This document shows, piece after piece, positions 1 through 8,548 of a stretch of 30,557 bases of DNA; position 1 is the first letter of the stretch, and each line of letters opens with the position of its first letter. Source of the stretch: CAKSIW01 sp045576435 (GTDB lineage Bacteria > Bacillota > Clostridia > Monoglobales > Monoglobaceae); assembly GCA_045576435.1 (NCBI GenBank), contig JAZNGL010000131.1, forward strand, positions 1 through 30,557. Reading direction: 5' to 3'. The position numbers and the translations under genes were made by a program. Below the pieces are notes generated by a model. The model was not told where the DNA came from, made no database searches, and saw only the letters and a program-made list of their open reading frames with translations.

Positions 1-96
1 GTGCAATACAGAACTCACTCCTTAGCAAGTTAATATTAAATTTTGTCTAAACTTTTGGGTTCACTTCATTATGCCAAGCGGGGTTTTTGTGAAGGA

Positions 97-960
97 TTAA
101 CTCTTTGAATAGTCTTTTGCGGTTTCAATCAATTTGTCTAAGAATAAATTTGTAGCGTTTGAAATATGTTTTTGTGTGTTGAGATAAACATAGGTATATC
201 TTTTCGTGTTAACGACCTGACGACACTCAATGTTTTTGGAAAATGTCCCTTTCCATGAGAGCGATGGAACAAAAGATATTCCGAGCCCCATTTCAATATA
301 TTCGCGGATATAGTGAGGGTCATCACTCTGGATGATTATATTCGGCGTAAAGCCTCCCGAGAGACATATTTCGTTTGTTAATTTGAAAAGACCTGTTTTG
401 TTGCTCATTGTAATGAATTTTTCATTTTCCAAATCTTCAATAGTGATGTTTTGTTTCTTAGCGAGATGATTGTCGTTTTTCATTGCAAGGAGCAGATTGT
501 CAACGACGAGCAGATGCTTTTTGAAGTTTTTTTGTTCTAGTATTCTATCTGAAATTATCAAATCATATTTTTCTAATATATCGTCTGCTGAATGATTGAT
601 GAAAAATAAAACATCACTATGGTTATTTTGAAAAAGTTCAATGGTTTTTGTTACAATATGCCTGTTCGTTTCGGCAAGAATTTTTATCTCACCCGAAATT
701 GTGTCGTTATTATTAAGATTGTTTTTTGCATCGTTAATTAAAGCCAGTGCGGATTTAACACTTGAATAAAACATTTTTCCCTGCTCGTTAAGAGTGACAC
801 GGTTCGAAGTGCGGTCGAACAACGGAGTTTCAAGTTCTGCTTCAAGTCTGTGAATACATTGTGAAATATTTGATGTTGGAACTGAGAAGGTTTTTGCCGT
901 TTTAGAAAAATTTTCTGTTTCAGCGGCATTGCAAAAATAGGTAAGTTGTAAAAGCTCCAT
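97..960 (-). CDS. LysR-family transcriptional regulator, probable regulator of madLM
   Basis: A 287-residue LysR-type regulator. The N-terminus from MELLQLTYF carries the winged helix-turn-helix (roughly residues 1-60), with the typical LysR pattern of Phe, Ser-xx-Ala and Leu-Glu followed by LFDR. The rest is the substrate-binding domain. An upstream in-frame ATG at 1023 exists, but it lies upstream of a consensus promoter (-10 at 979-984), so the start at 960 is preferred; GAGGTG sits just before it. The gene is divergent from madLM, and LysR regulators such as MdcR are known to control malonate genes. Malonate as the effector is inferred from position only. No convincing terminator is visible after the stop codon. 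Confidence 0.9.
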   Translation of the reverse strand: MELLQLTYFCNAAETENFSKTAKTFSVPTSNISQCIHRLEAELETPLFDRTSNRVTLNEQGKMFYSSVKSALALINDAKNNLNNNDTISGEIKILAETNRHIVTKTIELFQNNHSDVLFFINHSADDILEKYDLIISDRILEQKNFKKHLLVVDNLLLAMKNDNHLAKKQNITIEDLENEKFITMSNKTGLFKLTNEICLSGGFTPNIIIQSDDPHYIREYIEMGLGISFVPSLSWKGTFSKNIECRQVVNTKRYTYVYLNTQKHISNATNLFLDKLIETAKDYSKS

Positions 961-978
961 AAAATTCACCTCGACAAT

Positions 979-1007
979 ATTATACATCAAATTACTATAT
1001 CTGTCAA
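979..1007 (-). promoter_or_regulatory. Promoter of the LysR gene
   Basis: On the minus strand, a -35 TTGACA (1002-1007) and a -10 TATAAT (979-984) are separated by exactly 17 nt. The predicted transcript starts near 972, giving a leader of only about 12 nt before the ATG at 960. This also argues against the longer reading frame. Confidence 0.8.
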
Positions 1008-1013
1008 TGTATA
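981..1013. promoter_or_regulatory. Inverted repeat overlapping the LysR promoter, candidate operator
   Basis: TATACAT (981-987) and ATGTATA (1007-1013) form a perfect 7-bp inverted repeat whose half-sites are 26 bp apart centre to centre. The repeat contains ATAC/GTAT arms, as often seen in LysR boxes, and spans the -35 and -10 of the LysR gene. It fits autoregulation and control of the divergent mad promoter, but this is inferred from position. Confidence 0.45.
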
Positions 1014-1035
1014 GCGGGTGCATTTTATTTCATTA

Positions 1036-1064
1036 TTTACAATAAAGCAAAGTCGGTTTATAAT
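1036..1064 (+). promoter_or_regulatory. Promoter of madLM
   Basis: -35 TTTACA (1036-1041), 17-nt spacer, -10 TATAAT (1059-1064). The predicted start is near 1071, leaving about 29 nt of leader before the ATG at 1100, with GTGAGG as the ribosome binding site. Confidence 0.75.
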
Positions 1065-1099
1065 AATATGGAAAAATTTTAAAAGTGAGGTTAAAAATT

Positions 1100-1498
1100 A
1101 TGATCTATGGTGTAGCTTTGCTGGCAGGCTGTATGTTTGTTGGCTGTTTTGTTGGAAACATTCTGGGCTATTTGATTGGTCTTAATTCTGATGTTGGTGG
1201 CGTTGGCTTTGCAATGCTTTTGTTGCTTTTAATAACCAATTCAGAAAAAATATCAAAAAAATTACCAAAGGGAACAGCTGAGGGATTGAATTTCTGGAAT
1301 GCTATGTTTATTCCGATTATCATTGCTATGGCTGCTTCGCAAAATGTTTATAATGCTATTTCAAGCGGAGGACTTGCGGTTGTTGCGGGCGTGGGAGCGG
1401 TTGTTGCAGCGATATTGTTCTTCTTACTTTTGAATGCAATAACAAAGAAAAAGAATAAAAAGAATGTTGAAGAGGAGGAAACATCATGCAACAAATAG
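1100..1498 (+). CDS. madL: Malonate transporter subunit MadL
   Basis: A small hydrophobic protein of 132 residues with about four membrane segments, opening MIYGVALLAGCMFVGCF, with a polar stretch near residues 45-60 (NSEKISKKLPKG) and a Lys/Glu-rich cytoplasmic tail. Size, composition and pairing with the next gene match MadL, the smaller subunit of the Na+-dependent malonate carrier first known from Malonomonas rubra. A GTG lies 15 nt upstream in frame, but it is part of the GTGAGG ribosome binding site, so the ATG is chosen. The 3' end overlaps madM by 13 nt, which suggests translational coupling. No malonate decarboxylase gene is present in the window. Confidence 0.88.
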   Translation: MIYGVALLAGCMFVGCFVGNILGYLIGLNSDVGGVGFAMLLLLLITNSEKISKKLPKGTAEGLNFWNAMFIPIIIAMAASQNVYNAISSGGLAVVAGVGAVVAAILFFLLLNAITKKKNKKNVEEEETSCNK

Positions 1499-2259
1499 GA
1501 CAGATTGTGGTTAATCTTTTCACAAAAAACAGTTTAGTAATGGCGTTTTTTATTGTTGGTGTTATATCACTTTTTTCAAATTTTGTTTCTGCAAAAATAA
1601 CACGTGGCAGAATACATTCATCTGCTATTGCGATTTTTATTGGATTGATCCTTGCGTATATCGGCGGAAAGCTTACAAATGGGGAAAAAGGACTTGCTGA
1701 TATTGGAATGTTTGCAGGAATTGGCGTTTTAGGTGGTTCTTCTTTGAGAGATTTTGCAATCATATCAACTGCATATGGCGCAAAATTTTCAGAAATTAGG
1801 AAGTGCGGAGTTATTGGCGTTGTTTCACTTTTGTTTGGCGTTTTTTCAGCGTTCCTTGCGGGTGCAGTTGTTGCATTTGCATTTGGATATCATGATGCAG
1901 TTAGCGTGGCAACAATTGGTGCAGGCGCTGTAACCTTTGTTGTTGGACCTGTAACGGGCGCAGCGATAGGTGCAGAATCAACAGTTATTGCAATATCTAT
2001 TGCGGTTGGTGTTGTTAAATCGATTGCTGTAATGCTTCTGACTCCTATGGTTGCTAAAAAGATTGGCCTTGTTAATCCTCAGGCTGCAATGATTTATGGC
2101 GGACTTATGGGAACAACAAGCGGAACAAGCGCAGGACTCGCTGCAACAGACCCGAAATTAGTTCCATATGGTGCAATGACTGCAACCTTCTACACAGGCC
2201 TTGGATGTTTGCTTTGTCCATCAGTTTTTTATACCATAACAAATCTGATTTTAAAATAG
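1486..2259 (+). CDS. madM: Malonate transporter subunit MadM
   Basis: A 257-residue polytopic membrane protein, the usual MadM length. It is rich in Gly/Ala, with repeated small-residue motifs such as GMFAGIGVLGGSSLRDFA, TIGAGAVTFVVGPVTGAA and GGLMGTTSGTSAGLAATD. These resemble the substrate/cation region of this carrier family. Together with MadL it would form a two-component malonate:Na+ symporter. It starts inside the last codons of madL with GAGGAGG upstream, and the transcript ends at the hairpin at 2277-2309. A malonate substrate is assigned by family. Related dicarboxylates cannot be excluded, because no decarboxylase genes are adjacent on the visible side. Confidence 0.88.
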   Translation: MQQIGQIVVNLFTKNSLVMAFFIVGVISLFSNFVSAKITRGRIHSSAIAIFIGLILAYIGGKLTNGEKGLADIGMFAGIGVLGGSSLRDFAIISTAYGAKFSEIRKCGVIGVVSLLFGVFSAFLAGAVVAFAFGYHDAVSVATIGAGAVTFVVGPVTGAAIGAESTVIAISIAVGVVKSIAVMLLTPMVAKKIGLVNPQAAMIYGGLMGTTSGTSAGLAATDPKLVPYGAMTATFYTGLGCLLCPSVFYTITNLILK

Positions 2260-2276
2260 TAATTACATATTGTTTT

Positions 2277-2309
2277 GAAGCCATACCTCGCGGTGTGGCT
2301 TCTGTTTTT
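2277..2309 (+). terminator. Rho-independent terminator after madM
   Basis: An 11-bp stem (GAAGCCATACC pairing with GGTGTGGCTTC, one G-U) with a TCGC loop, followed by TGTTTTT. It separates the malonate unit from the pyrimidine cluster. Confidence 0.9.
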
Positions 2310-2335
2310 AGATGTGTAAAAACAAAAAAATTCTA

Positions 2336-2364
2336 TTGACAGAAATGACTAAATATGGTATCAT
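2336..2364 (+). promoter_or_regulatory. Promoter of the pyr-met cluster
   Basis: -35 TTGACA (2336-2341), 17-nt spacer, -10 TATCAT (2359-2364). Transcription should start near 2371, leaving a leader of about 113 nt before pyrC. The leader is long enough for attenuation control. Confidence 0.75.
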
Positions 2365-2436
2365 TAATAAAATAAGATAAAGAGTTTTAATTATAGATTA
2401 TTGCTCACTTTGTGATAGGTATTTTGTTTTATATAT

Positions 2437-2461
2437 CTGTCGGGTTTCGGTAGCTTTTTTT
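2437..2461 (+). terminator. Terminator-like hairpin in the pyrC leader, possible attenuator
   Basis: CTGTCG (2437-2442) can pair with CGGTAG (2448-2453) around a 5-nt loop, with six pairs including two G-U. One base later come seven T residues (2455-2461), directly upstream of the pyrC ribosome binding site. The stem is weak. No PyrR-binding sequence or leader peptide was recognised. It may be a weak attenuator or simply a pause site. Confidence 0.35.
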
Positions 2462-2483
2462 ATATTTGATAAAGGAGATTATA

Positions 2484-3698
2484 ATGGATTTCAAAATTAG
2501 TTCGGATAAGCGAAACATAATTGAAAAGGTCGCTTTTGAATGTTCCAAGAGTGACTCTAATTTTGTTCCCAAATTCGCAGCATCACTTGATAACTTTGTT
2601 GTTTTCCCCGGTTTTGTGGATGTTCATGTGCATCTTCGAGAGCCGGGTTTTTCTTATAAAGAGACGATTGAGAGTGGAACAAAGGCTGCGGCTCATGGCG
2701 GATATACTGAGGTTTTTAGTATGCCAAACCTTTCCCCTGTTCCTGATTCTTTTGAAAACTTAAAGCTGCAACTTGAAGAGATTGAAAAATCGGCGGTGAT
2801 TGGTGTTCATCCATATGCTTCAATAACGGTTGGAGAAAAGGGCGAGGTGCTTTCTGATATGGAAAAACTAGCGCCATATGTTGCAGGCTTTTCAGATGAT
2901 GGTCGTGGTGTGCAAAGCATTGAACTTATGGAAGAGGCAATGCGAAAGGCGAAAACGCTCGGGAAAATTATAGTTGCACATTGTGAAGATAATTCGTTGC
3001 TCTTTGGCGGATATATACACGACGGTGAATACGCAAAAGCAAACGGACATCAAGGAATTTGCAGTGAAAGCGAATGGGGACCGATAGAGCGTGATATTGA
3101 GCTGGTTCGAAAAACGGGGTGTTCATATCATGTGTGTCACATTTCAACCAAAGAAAGTGTTCAGCTTATAAGAGAGGCAAAGCGTGACGGGCTTGATATA
3201 ACCTGCGAAACGGCACCGCACTATCTTGTGCTTAATGATAGCATGCTTTGTGATGAGGGAAGATTCAAGATGAATCCACCAATCAGAAGTGAGGAAGACA
3301 GGCTTGCTCTGATTGAGGGAATTTGCGATGGTACGATTGATATGATTGCAACAGACCATGCACCGCATAGCGCAGAGGAAAAATCAAAGGGACTTAAAAA
3401 TAGTGCTATGGGAGTTGTTGGACTTGAAACGGCGTTTCCTGTGCTTTATACAAAGCTTGTTAAAGAAGGAATAATCAGTCTTAAAAAATTGATTGAACTA
3501 ATGAGCATAAATCCATGTGAAAGATTTGGAATATCGATAAACGATGCTTTCTCAGTGTGGAAGCTTGATGAAAAATATAAAATAAATCCGCAGAACTTCT
3601 TATCAAAAGGCAGAAGCACGCCGTTTGATGACTGTGAGGTTTATGGAAAATGTATTATGACAGTGAGAAATGAAAAAGCTGTTTGGTTAGATAAATAA
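2484..3698 (+). CDS. pyrC: Dihydroorotase, class I
   Basis: A 404-residue dihydroorotase that cyclises N-carbamoyl-aspartate to dihydroorotate, the third step of UMP synthesis. It has the class I metal ligands: HVH at residues 48-50, Asp in the FSDDG motif at 138-139, His166, His219 and Asp291 in ATDHAPH. Class I enzymes such as those of Bacillus and Aquifex have an Asp where class II enzymes have the carboxylated Lys. The ATG at 2484 is preferred over an in-frame TTG at 2466, because AAAGGAG (2471-2477) is correctly placed for it. It is the first gene of the long pyr-met cluster; carB follows after 20 nt. Confidence 0.95.
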   Translation: MDFKISSDKRNIIEKVAFECSKSDSNFVPKFAASLDNFVVFPGFVDVHVHLREPGFSYKETIESGTKAAAHGGYTEVFSMPNLSPVPDSFENLKLQLEEIEKSAVIGVHPYASITVGEKGEVLSDMEKLAPYVAGFSDDGRGVQSIELMEEAMRKAKTLGKIIVAHCEDNSLLFGGYIHDGEYAKANGHQGICSESEWGPIERDIELVRKTGCSYHVCHISTKESVQLIREAKRDGLDITCETAPHYLVLNDSMLCDEGRFKMNPPIRSEEDRLALIEGICDGTIDMIATDHAPHSAEEKSKGLKNSAMGVVGLETAFPVLYTKLVKEGIISLKKLIELMSINPCERFGISINDAFSVWKLDEKYKINPQNFLSKGRSTPFDDCEVYGKCIMTVRNEKAVWLDK

Positions 3699-3718
3699 AA
3701 TTTTGGGAGGCAAAGAAA

Positions 3719-6700
3719 ATGGCAAAAAGAAAAGACATTAAAAAGGTACTTATTATAGGCTCGGGTCCGATTGTGATTGGCCAGGCAGCAGAATTTGATT
3801 ATGCAGGAACTCAGGCGTGTCTTGCTCTTAAGGAAGAGGGATATGAGGTTATATTGGTTAATTCAAACCCCGCAACAATCATGACAGACACAACTATTGC
3901 GGACAAGGTATATATGGAACCACTCACGCTTGAATATGTGGCAAAAATTTTGCGTCATGAAAGACCGGATGCTATTGTTCCGGGAATTGGCGGACAGACG
4001 GGTTTGAATCTTGCAATGCAGCTTGAAAAGAAAGGAATTCTTGCAGAGTGTGAAGTTGAACTTCTGGGAACCAGCAGTGAGAGTATTGAACGTGCTGAGG
4101 ACAGAGAATTATTCAAGGAGCTTTGTCAGAGCGTTGGCGAACCGGTTATTCCATCTGAAATAACATATTCACTTGACGAGGCAAAAGAAGCTGCGAAAAG
4201 AATTGGCTATCCTGTTGTTCTTCGACCTGCCTTTACTCTTGGCGGAACGGGTGGCGGTTTTGCATATAATGAAGAAGAATTGATTGAGATTGGAACAAAT
4301 GCATTTAAGCTTTCGCCTGTTTCTCAGGTACTTATTGAAAAGAGCGTTAAGGGATATAAAGAAATTGAGTTTGAGGTAATGCGTGATTCTGCCGACAATG
4401 CAATCACTATATGCGGCATGGAAAACATTGACCCTGTTGGTGTTCATACGGGTGACTCAATTGTTGTTGCACCAATTATGACGCTTAATGACCACGATTT
4501 GAAAATGCTCAATGATAGTGCGATTAAGCTTATTCGTGAGCTAAAAATTGAGGGCGGATGTAATGTTCAGTTTGCTCTTAACCCTGAATCATCTGAATAT
4601 TATCTGATTGAGGTTAACCCAAGAGTTTCGCGTTCATCTGCGCTTGCGTCAAAGGCGAGCGGCTATCCGATTGCAAGGGTGACAGCAAAAATTGCGGTTG
4701 GAATGTTGCTTGAGGAAATTGAAATCGCAAACACAAATGCGGCTTTTGAACCAAGACTTGACTATGTTGTTGCAAAATTCCCAAGATTTCCGTTTGATAA
4801 ATTCTCTTCTGCGGTTAACAAGCTTGGAACGCAGATGAAGGCAACAGGTGAGGTTATGGGAATTGGCTCAACGCTTGAGGAGTGTATGTTGAAATCAGTA
4901 CGTTCTCTTGAAATCGGCGTTTGTCATCTTCATATGCCGAAGTTTGATAATATGTCAGTTGATGATATGCTTGAATATATTTCCGATTTCCATGACGACA
5001 GCATCTATGCAATCGCTCAGCTTCTCAGAAAGGGCATCACAATTGAAAAGCTTCATGAAATCACAAAGATTACAGCATATTTTCTTGAAACAATTAAAAA
5101 GATTGTAGATTTTGAAACAGTTATAGCTGACAACAAGATGGATTTTGAAACATTGAAAAAAGCAAAGGAAATGGGATTTAGTGATAAGTTCATTGCAAGG
5201 CTTTGGGAGGTTTCAGAGCTTGATGTGTTTAACATGAGAAAGAAAGAGAAACTTTTCCCTGTTTATAAGATGGTTGACACTTGCCACACAAATGCATATA
5301 TTCCATATTTTTACTCAACCTATGCCGAGAAAAATGAGTCCAATGTTTCGGACAAAAAGAAGATAATTGTTCTTGGTGCAGGTCCAATAAGAATTGGTCA
5401 GGGTGTTGAGTTTGACTATTCAACCGTTCATGCGGTGACAACAATCAAAAAGTCGGGCTATGAAGCAATTATAATCAACAATAATCCTGAAACAGTTTCA
5501 ACAGATTATACAACCGCGGACAAGCTCTATTTTGAGCCATTAACCACAGAGGATGTTATGAATATCATTGAACTCGAGGGAGCAAATGAGGTTATTGCAT
5601 CTTTGGGCGGACAGACGGCAATCAATCTTGCAGAGCCACTTATGATGCGCGGAGTTAAAATAATCGGCACGGATTGCAGTGCGATTGAACGTGCAGAAAA
5701 TCGTGATTCTTTTGAGAAAATTTTAAAAGAACTCAATATTCCTCAGCCTGAGGGTCGTGCAGTGACAAAGATTGAAGATGGTGTTAAAGCTGCAAGCGAA
5801 ATTGGATATCCTGTGCTTGTTAGACCAAGCTTTGTTCTGGGCGGTCGTGCAATGCAGATTGTTGCAAATGAGGAAAAGCTTCGCGGATATCTTAAGAGTG
5901 CGGTTGAAATTGATGAGGACAGACCTGTTCTTGTTGATAAATATATCGTTGGTAAAGAAGTTGAGGTTGACGCAATATGTGACGGCAGAGATGTTTTTGT
6001 TGCGGGAATTATGGAACTTATTGAACGTACGGGAATCCATAGCGGTGACTCAATAAGCGTTTATCCTCCATTTGGAATTTCAGACAAGGTTAAGGGAATA
6101 ATCCTTCAATATACGAAAAAACTTGGACTTGGAATAGGAATTGTTGGACTTTATAACATTCAGTTCATTGTTGATAAAGATGAGAATGTTTATATAATTG
6201 AGGTAAATCCGCGTTCATCAAGAACGGTACCATTCTTATCAAAGGCAACGGGCTATAGCTTAGCCGATATTGCAACAGAGGTCATCCTTGGTAAGTCACT
6301 CAAAGAGCAGGGAATTTTCGATATATATCCAACAGAAAAGAAACGTTGGTATGTTAAAGTGCCTGTGTTCTCATTCAATAAAATTCGTGGACTTGATGCA
6401 TATCTTTCTCCTGAAATGAAGTCAACAGGAGAGGTTATCGGTTATGATGACAAGCTTAATCGTGCAATGTATAAGGCGCTTCAAGCATCGGGTATGAAGC
6501 TTCAGAATTATGGAACTGTGTTTGTTACCATTGCAGGAAATGACAAGGAAGAGGCTTTGCCGTTAGTTGAGAGATTCTATAAGCTTGGATTTAACATTCA
6601 GGCAACAAAGGGTACGGCAGAATTCCTTAAAAAGAACGGAATTCGCACTCATGTTTTAAATAAAATCAGTGACGGAAGCGAAGAAATTCCAAATGCAATC

Positions 6701-6895
6701 AGGCAGGGACACATTGCCTACATCATCAACACAAGCAATGTCAGCGGTTCTGATAATTCCATGAATGATGGACACGAAATCCGCAAACTTGCAACCGAAA
6801 ACAATGTAACAATATTCACATCAATTGATACTGTTTCAGTTCTGCTTGATGTTCTTGAGGAAACAACACTTTGTATTTCAACAATTGATGCATAA
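3719..6895 (+). CDS. carB: Carbamoyl-phosphate synthase large subunit
   Basis: A 1058-residue synthetase subunit that makes carbamoyl phosphate from ammonia, bicarbonate and two ATP. It has the full family layout: a first ATP-grasp half (about 1-400, opening KVLIIGSGPIVIGQAAEFDY), an oligomerisation domain (about 400-550), a second ATP-grasp half (about 550-930, opening IIVLGAGPIRIGQGVEFDY) and a C-terminal MGS-like allosteric domain (about 930-1058). The partner glutaminase CarA, normally encoded just upstream in Firmicutes, is absent from the cluster and the window, so it must lie elsewhere or ammonia is used directly. GGGAGG precedes the start. The TAA stop overlaps the TAAGGAG ribosome binding site of pyrK. 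Confidence 0.97.
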   Translation: MAKRKDIKKVLIIGSGPIVIGQAAEFDYAGTQACLALKEEGYEVILVNSNPATIMTDTTIADKVYMEPLTLEYVAKILRHERPDAIVPGIGGQTGLNLAMQLEKKGILAECEVELLGTSSESIERAEDRELFKELCQSVGEPVIPSEITYSLDEAKEAAKRIGYPVVLRPAFTLGGTGGGFAYNEEELIEIGTNAFKLSPVSQVLIEKSVKGYKEIEFEVMRDSADNAITICGMENIDPVGVHTGDSIVVAPIMTLNDHDLKMLNDSAIKLIRELKIEGGCNVQFALNPESSEYYLIEVNPRVSRSSALASKASGYPIARVTAKIAVGMLLEEIEIANTNAAFEPRLDYVVAKFPRFPFDKFSSAVNKLGTQMKATGEVMGIGSTLEECMLKSVRSLEIGVCHLHMPKFDNMSVDDMLEYISDFHDDSIYAIAQLLRKGITIEKLHEITKITAYFLETIKKIVDFETVIADNKMDFETLKKAKEMGFSDKFIARLWEVSELDVFNMRKKEKLFPVYKMVDTCHTNAYIPYFYSTYAEKNESNVSDKKKIIVLGAGPIRIGQGVEFDYSTVHAVTTIKKSGYEAIIINNNPETVSTDYTTADKLYFEPLTTEDVMNIIELEGANEVIASLGGQTAINLAEPLMMRGVKIIGTDCSAIERAENRDSFEKILKELNIPQPEGRAVTKIEDGVKAASEIGYPVLVRPSFVLGGRAMQIVANEEKLRGYLKSAVEIDEDRPVLVDKYIVGKEVEVDAICDGRDVFVAGIMELIERTGIHSGDSISVYPPFGISDKVKGIILQYTKKLGLGIGIVGLYNIQFIVDKDENVYIIEVNPRSSRTVPFLSKATGYSLADIATEVILGKSLKEQGIFDIYPTEKKRWYVKVPVFSFNKIRGLDAYLSPEMKSTGEVIGYDDKLNRAMYKALQASGMKLQNYGTVFVTIAGNDKEEALPLVERFYKLGFNIQATKGTAEFLKKNGIRTHVLNKISDGSEEIPNAIRQGHIAYIINTSNVSGSDNSMNDGHEIRKLATENNVTIFTSIDTVSVLLDVLEETTLCISTIDA

Positions 6896-6905
6896 GGAGT
6901 GCAAA

Positions 6906-7637
6906 ATGAAACAATCAATTTTTAAAATAACAAAAAATGAGCAGATTGCAAAAGATGTTTTCATGATGGAGCTTTTGGGCGATACAACCGACATCACGGC
7001 ATCAGGACAATTTGTGAATATTAAAATAGACGGACTTTTCTTAAGACGACCAATCTCAGTTTATGACTATGAAGAAAACAAGCTTTGCCTGATATATAAG
7101 GTTGTTGGCAAGGGAACGCTTGAAATGAGCAAAATGACTAAGGGAGCGGAACTTGACATATTAACAGGTCTTGGGAATGGCTATGACTTAGAAAAGGCAG
7201 GAGATACGCCACTTTTGATTGGAGGGGGCGTGGGTGTTCCGCCACTATATAATTTATGCAAAAAGTTGATTAAAACGGGGAAAAAACCATCGGTTATCCT
7301 TGGTTTTAACACAAAAGACGAGGTTTTTTGTGAAAATGAATTTAAGGAACTTGGCGTAGACGTTTGTGTGACAACTGTTGATGGTAGCCATGGCAAATCG
7401 GGATTTGTTACTGAGGGCATGAAAAATGCAGACTATTCATATTTTTTCACTTGCGGTCCTGAACCGATGTTAAAGGCGGTTTACAATGAAAGCAAAACAT
7501 CAGGACAATTCAGTTTTGAAGAACGTATGGGTTGCGGCTTTGGCGCATGCATGGGTTGCTCGTGCAAAACGAAATATGGAAATAAGCGGATTTGTAAAGA
7601 TGGACCCGTTCTTGTGAAGGAGGAAATAATATGGTAG
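6906..7637 (+). CDS. pyrK: Dihydroorotate dehydrogenase electron transfer subunit (FAD, 2Fe-2S)
   Basis: A 243-residue partner of type 1B dihydroorotate dehydrogenase that passes electrons from dihydroorotate to NAD+. It has a ferredoxin-reductase-like fold with the flavin motif RRPISVYD (about 48-55), a nucleotide-binding GGGVGVPPL stretch (107-115), a CGPEPML motif (183-189) and the C-terminal 2Fe-2S ligands C210, C215, C218 and C230. The ATG at 6906 is chosen because it follows TAAGGAG with a usual gap and begins with family-like sequence. In-frame ATGs upstream lie within carB or its stop region. It overlaps pyrD by 7 nt, so the two subunits are probably translationally coupled. Confidence 0.95.
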   Translation: MKQSIFKITKNEQIAKDVFMMELLGDTTDITASGQFVNIKIDGLFLRRPISVYDYEENKLCLIYKVVGKGTLEMSKMTKGAELDILTGLGNGYDLEKAGDTPLLIGGGVGVPPLYNLCKKLIKTGKKPSVILGFNTKDEVFCENEFKELGVDVCVTTVDGSHGKSGFVTEGMKNADYSYFFTCGPEPMLKAVYNESKTSGQFSFEERMGCGFGACMGCSCKTKYGNKRICKDGPVLVKEEIIW

Positions 7638-8548
7638 ACACAAAGGTTTCTTTAAGCGGAATTACGCTTGACAATCCAATTATTCCTGCAAGCGGAACGT
7701 TTGGTTATGGTTATGAATTTGCAGAGCTTTATGATATAAATATTTTAGGTTCGTTTTCCTTTAAAGGAACAACTTCTGAGCCAAGGTTTGGAAATCCAAC
7801 GCCTAGAATTGCAGAATGTACGGCGGGAATGATAAATAGCGTGGGACTTCAAAACCCGGGTGTTGATAAGGTGATTGAAGAAGAACTCCCCAAACTTAAA
7901 AAATGCTTTAACAAGCCTGTTATTGCAAACGTTGGTGGCTTTTCTCTTGAGGAATATGTTGAAACCTGCAAAAAACTTGATAAAGAGGAGCAGGTTGGAA
8001 TTATTGAGGTTAACATCAGTTGCCCGAATGTCCATAATGGCGGAATGAGTTTTGGAACGGACCCCCAAAATGCAGCAGAGGTAACAAAGCGTGTTAAAGA
8101 TGCAGTTTCAAAGCCTGTTTACATTAAACTCAGCCCAAATGTGACGGATATTGTGGCAATTGCAAAGGCTTGTGAAGATGCGGGTGCAGATGGAATAAGC
8201 ATGATTAACACCCTGCTTGGAATGCGAATTGATTTAAAGTCTAAGAAACCGATTATTGCAAATAAAATGGGCGGATTTTCTGGAAGTGCGATTTTGCCTG
8301 TGGCTCTTCGCATGGTATATCAGGTTTATGAGGCTGTTAAAATTCCGATAATCGGTATGGGTGGCGTGTCATCTGCCGAGGATGTAATCGAGATGATGCT
8401 TGCGGGTGCAACTGCAGTGCAGATTGGTGCAGCAAATTTGATTGACCCGTGTATCTGTCGTGATATAATTGAGGAGTTGCCGAAGGTTATGACGAAATAC
8501 GGAATAGCTTCTCTAAAAAATATTATAGGAGGTGCCCATAATGGGTAA
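7631..8548 (+). CDS. pyrD: Dihydroorotate dehydrogenase, type 1B catalytic subunit
   Basis: A 305-residue FMN enzyme of the TIM-barrel class 1 family that oxidises dihydroorotate to orotate. The catalytic base Cys131 lies in NISCPNVHNGG, the class 1 hallmark (class 2 enzymes use Ser). The FMN-binding N-terminal pattern ASGTFGYG and the late GMGGVSS and GATAVQIG phosphate-binding segments are all present. Linkage to pyrK shows it is the 1B, NAD+-linked, heterotetrameric type. It starts inside the end of pyrK, and its own end overlaps the pyrF start by 8 nt. Confidence 0.96.
   Translation: MVDTKVSLSGITLDNPIIPASGTFGYGYEFAELYDINILGSFSFKGTTSEPRFGNPTPRIAECTAGMINSVGLQNPGVDKVIEEELPKLKKCFNKPVIANVGGFSLEEYVETCKKLDKEEQVGIIEVNISCPNVHNGGMSFGTDPQNAAEVTKRVKDAVSKPVYIKLSPNVTDIVAIAKACEDAGADGISMINTLLGMRIDLKSKKPIIANKMGGFSGSAILPVALRMVYQVYEAVKIPIIGMGGVSSAEDVIEMMLAGATAVQIGAANLIDPCICRDIIEELPKVMTKYGIASLKNIIGGAHNG

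Noticed and set aside
1..96. Left edge of the window, searched for a terminator or gene end
   Set aside because: Only a 5-bp TTCAC/GTGAA pairing with a large loop is seen. Nothing can be supported.
961..1023. 21-residue N-terminal extension of the LysR protein
   Set aside because: The upstream ATG lies before the consensus promoter of the gene, and LysR proteins begin close to the helix-turn-helix.
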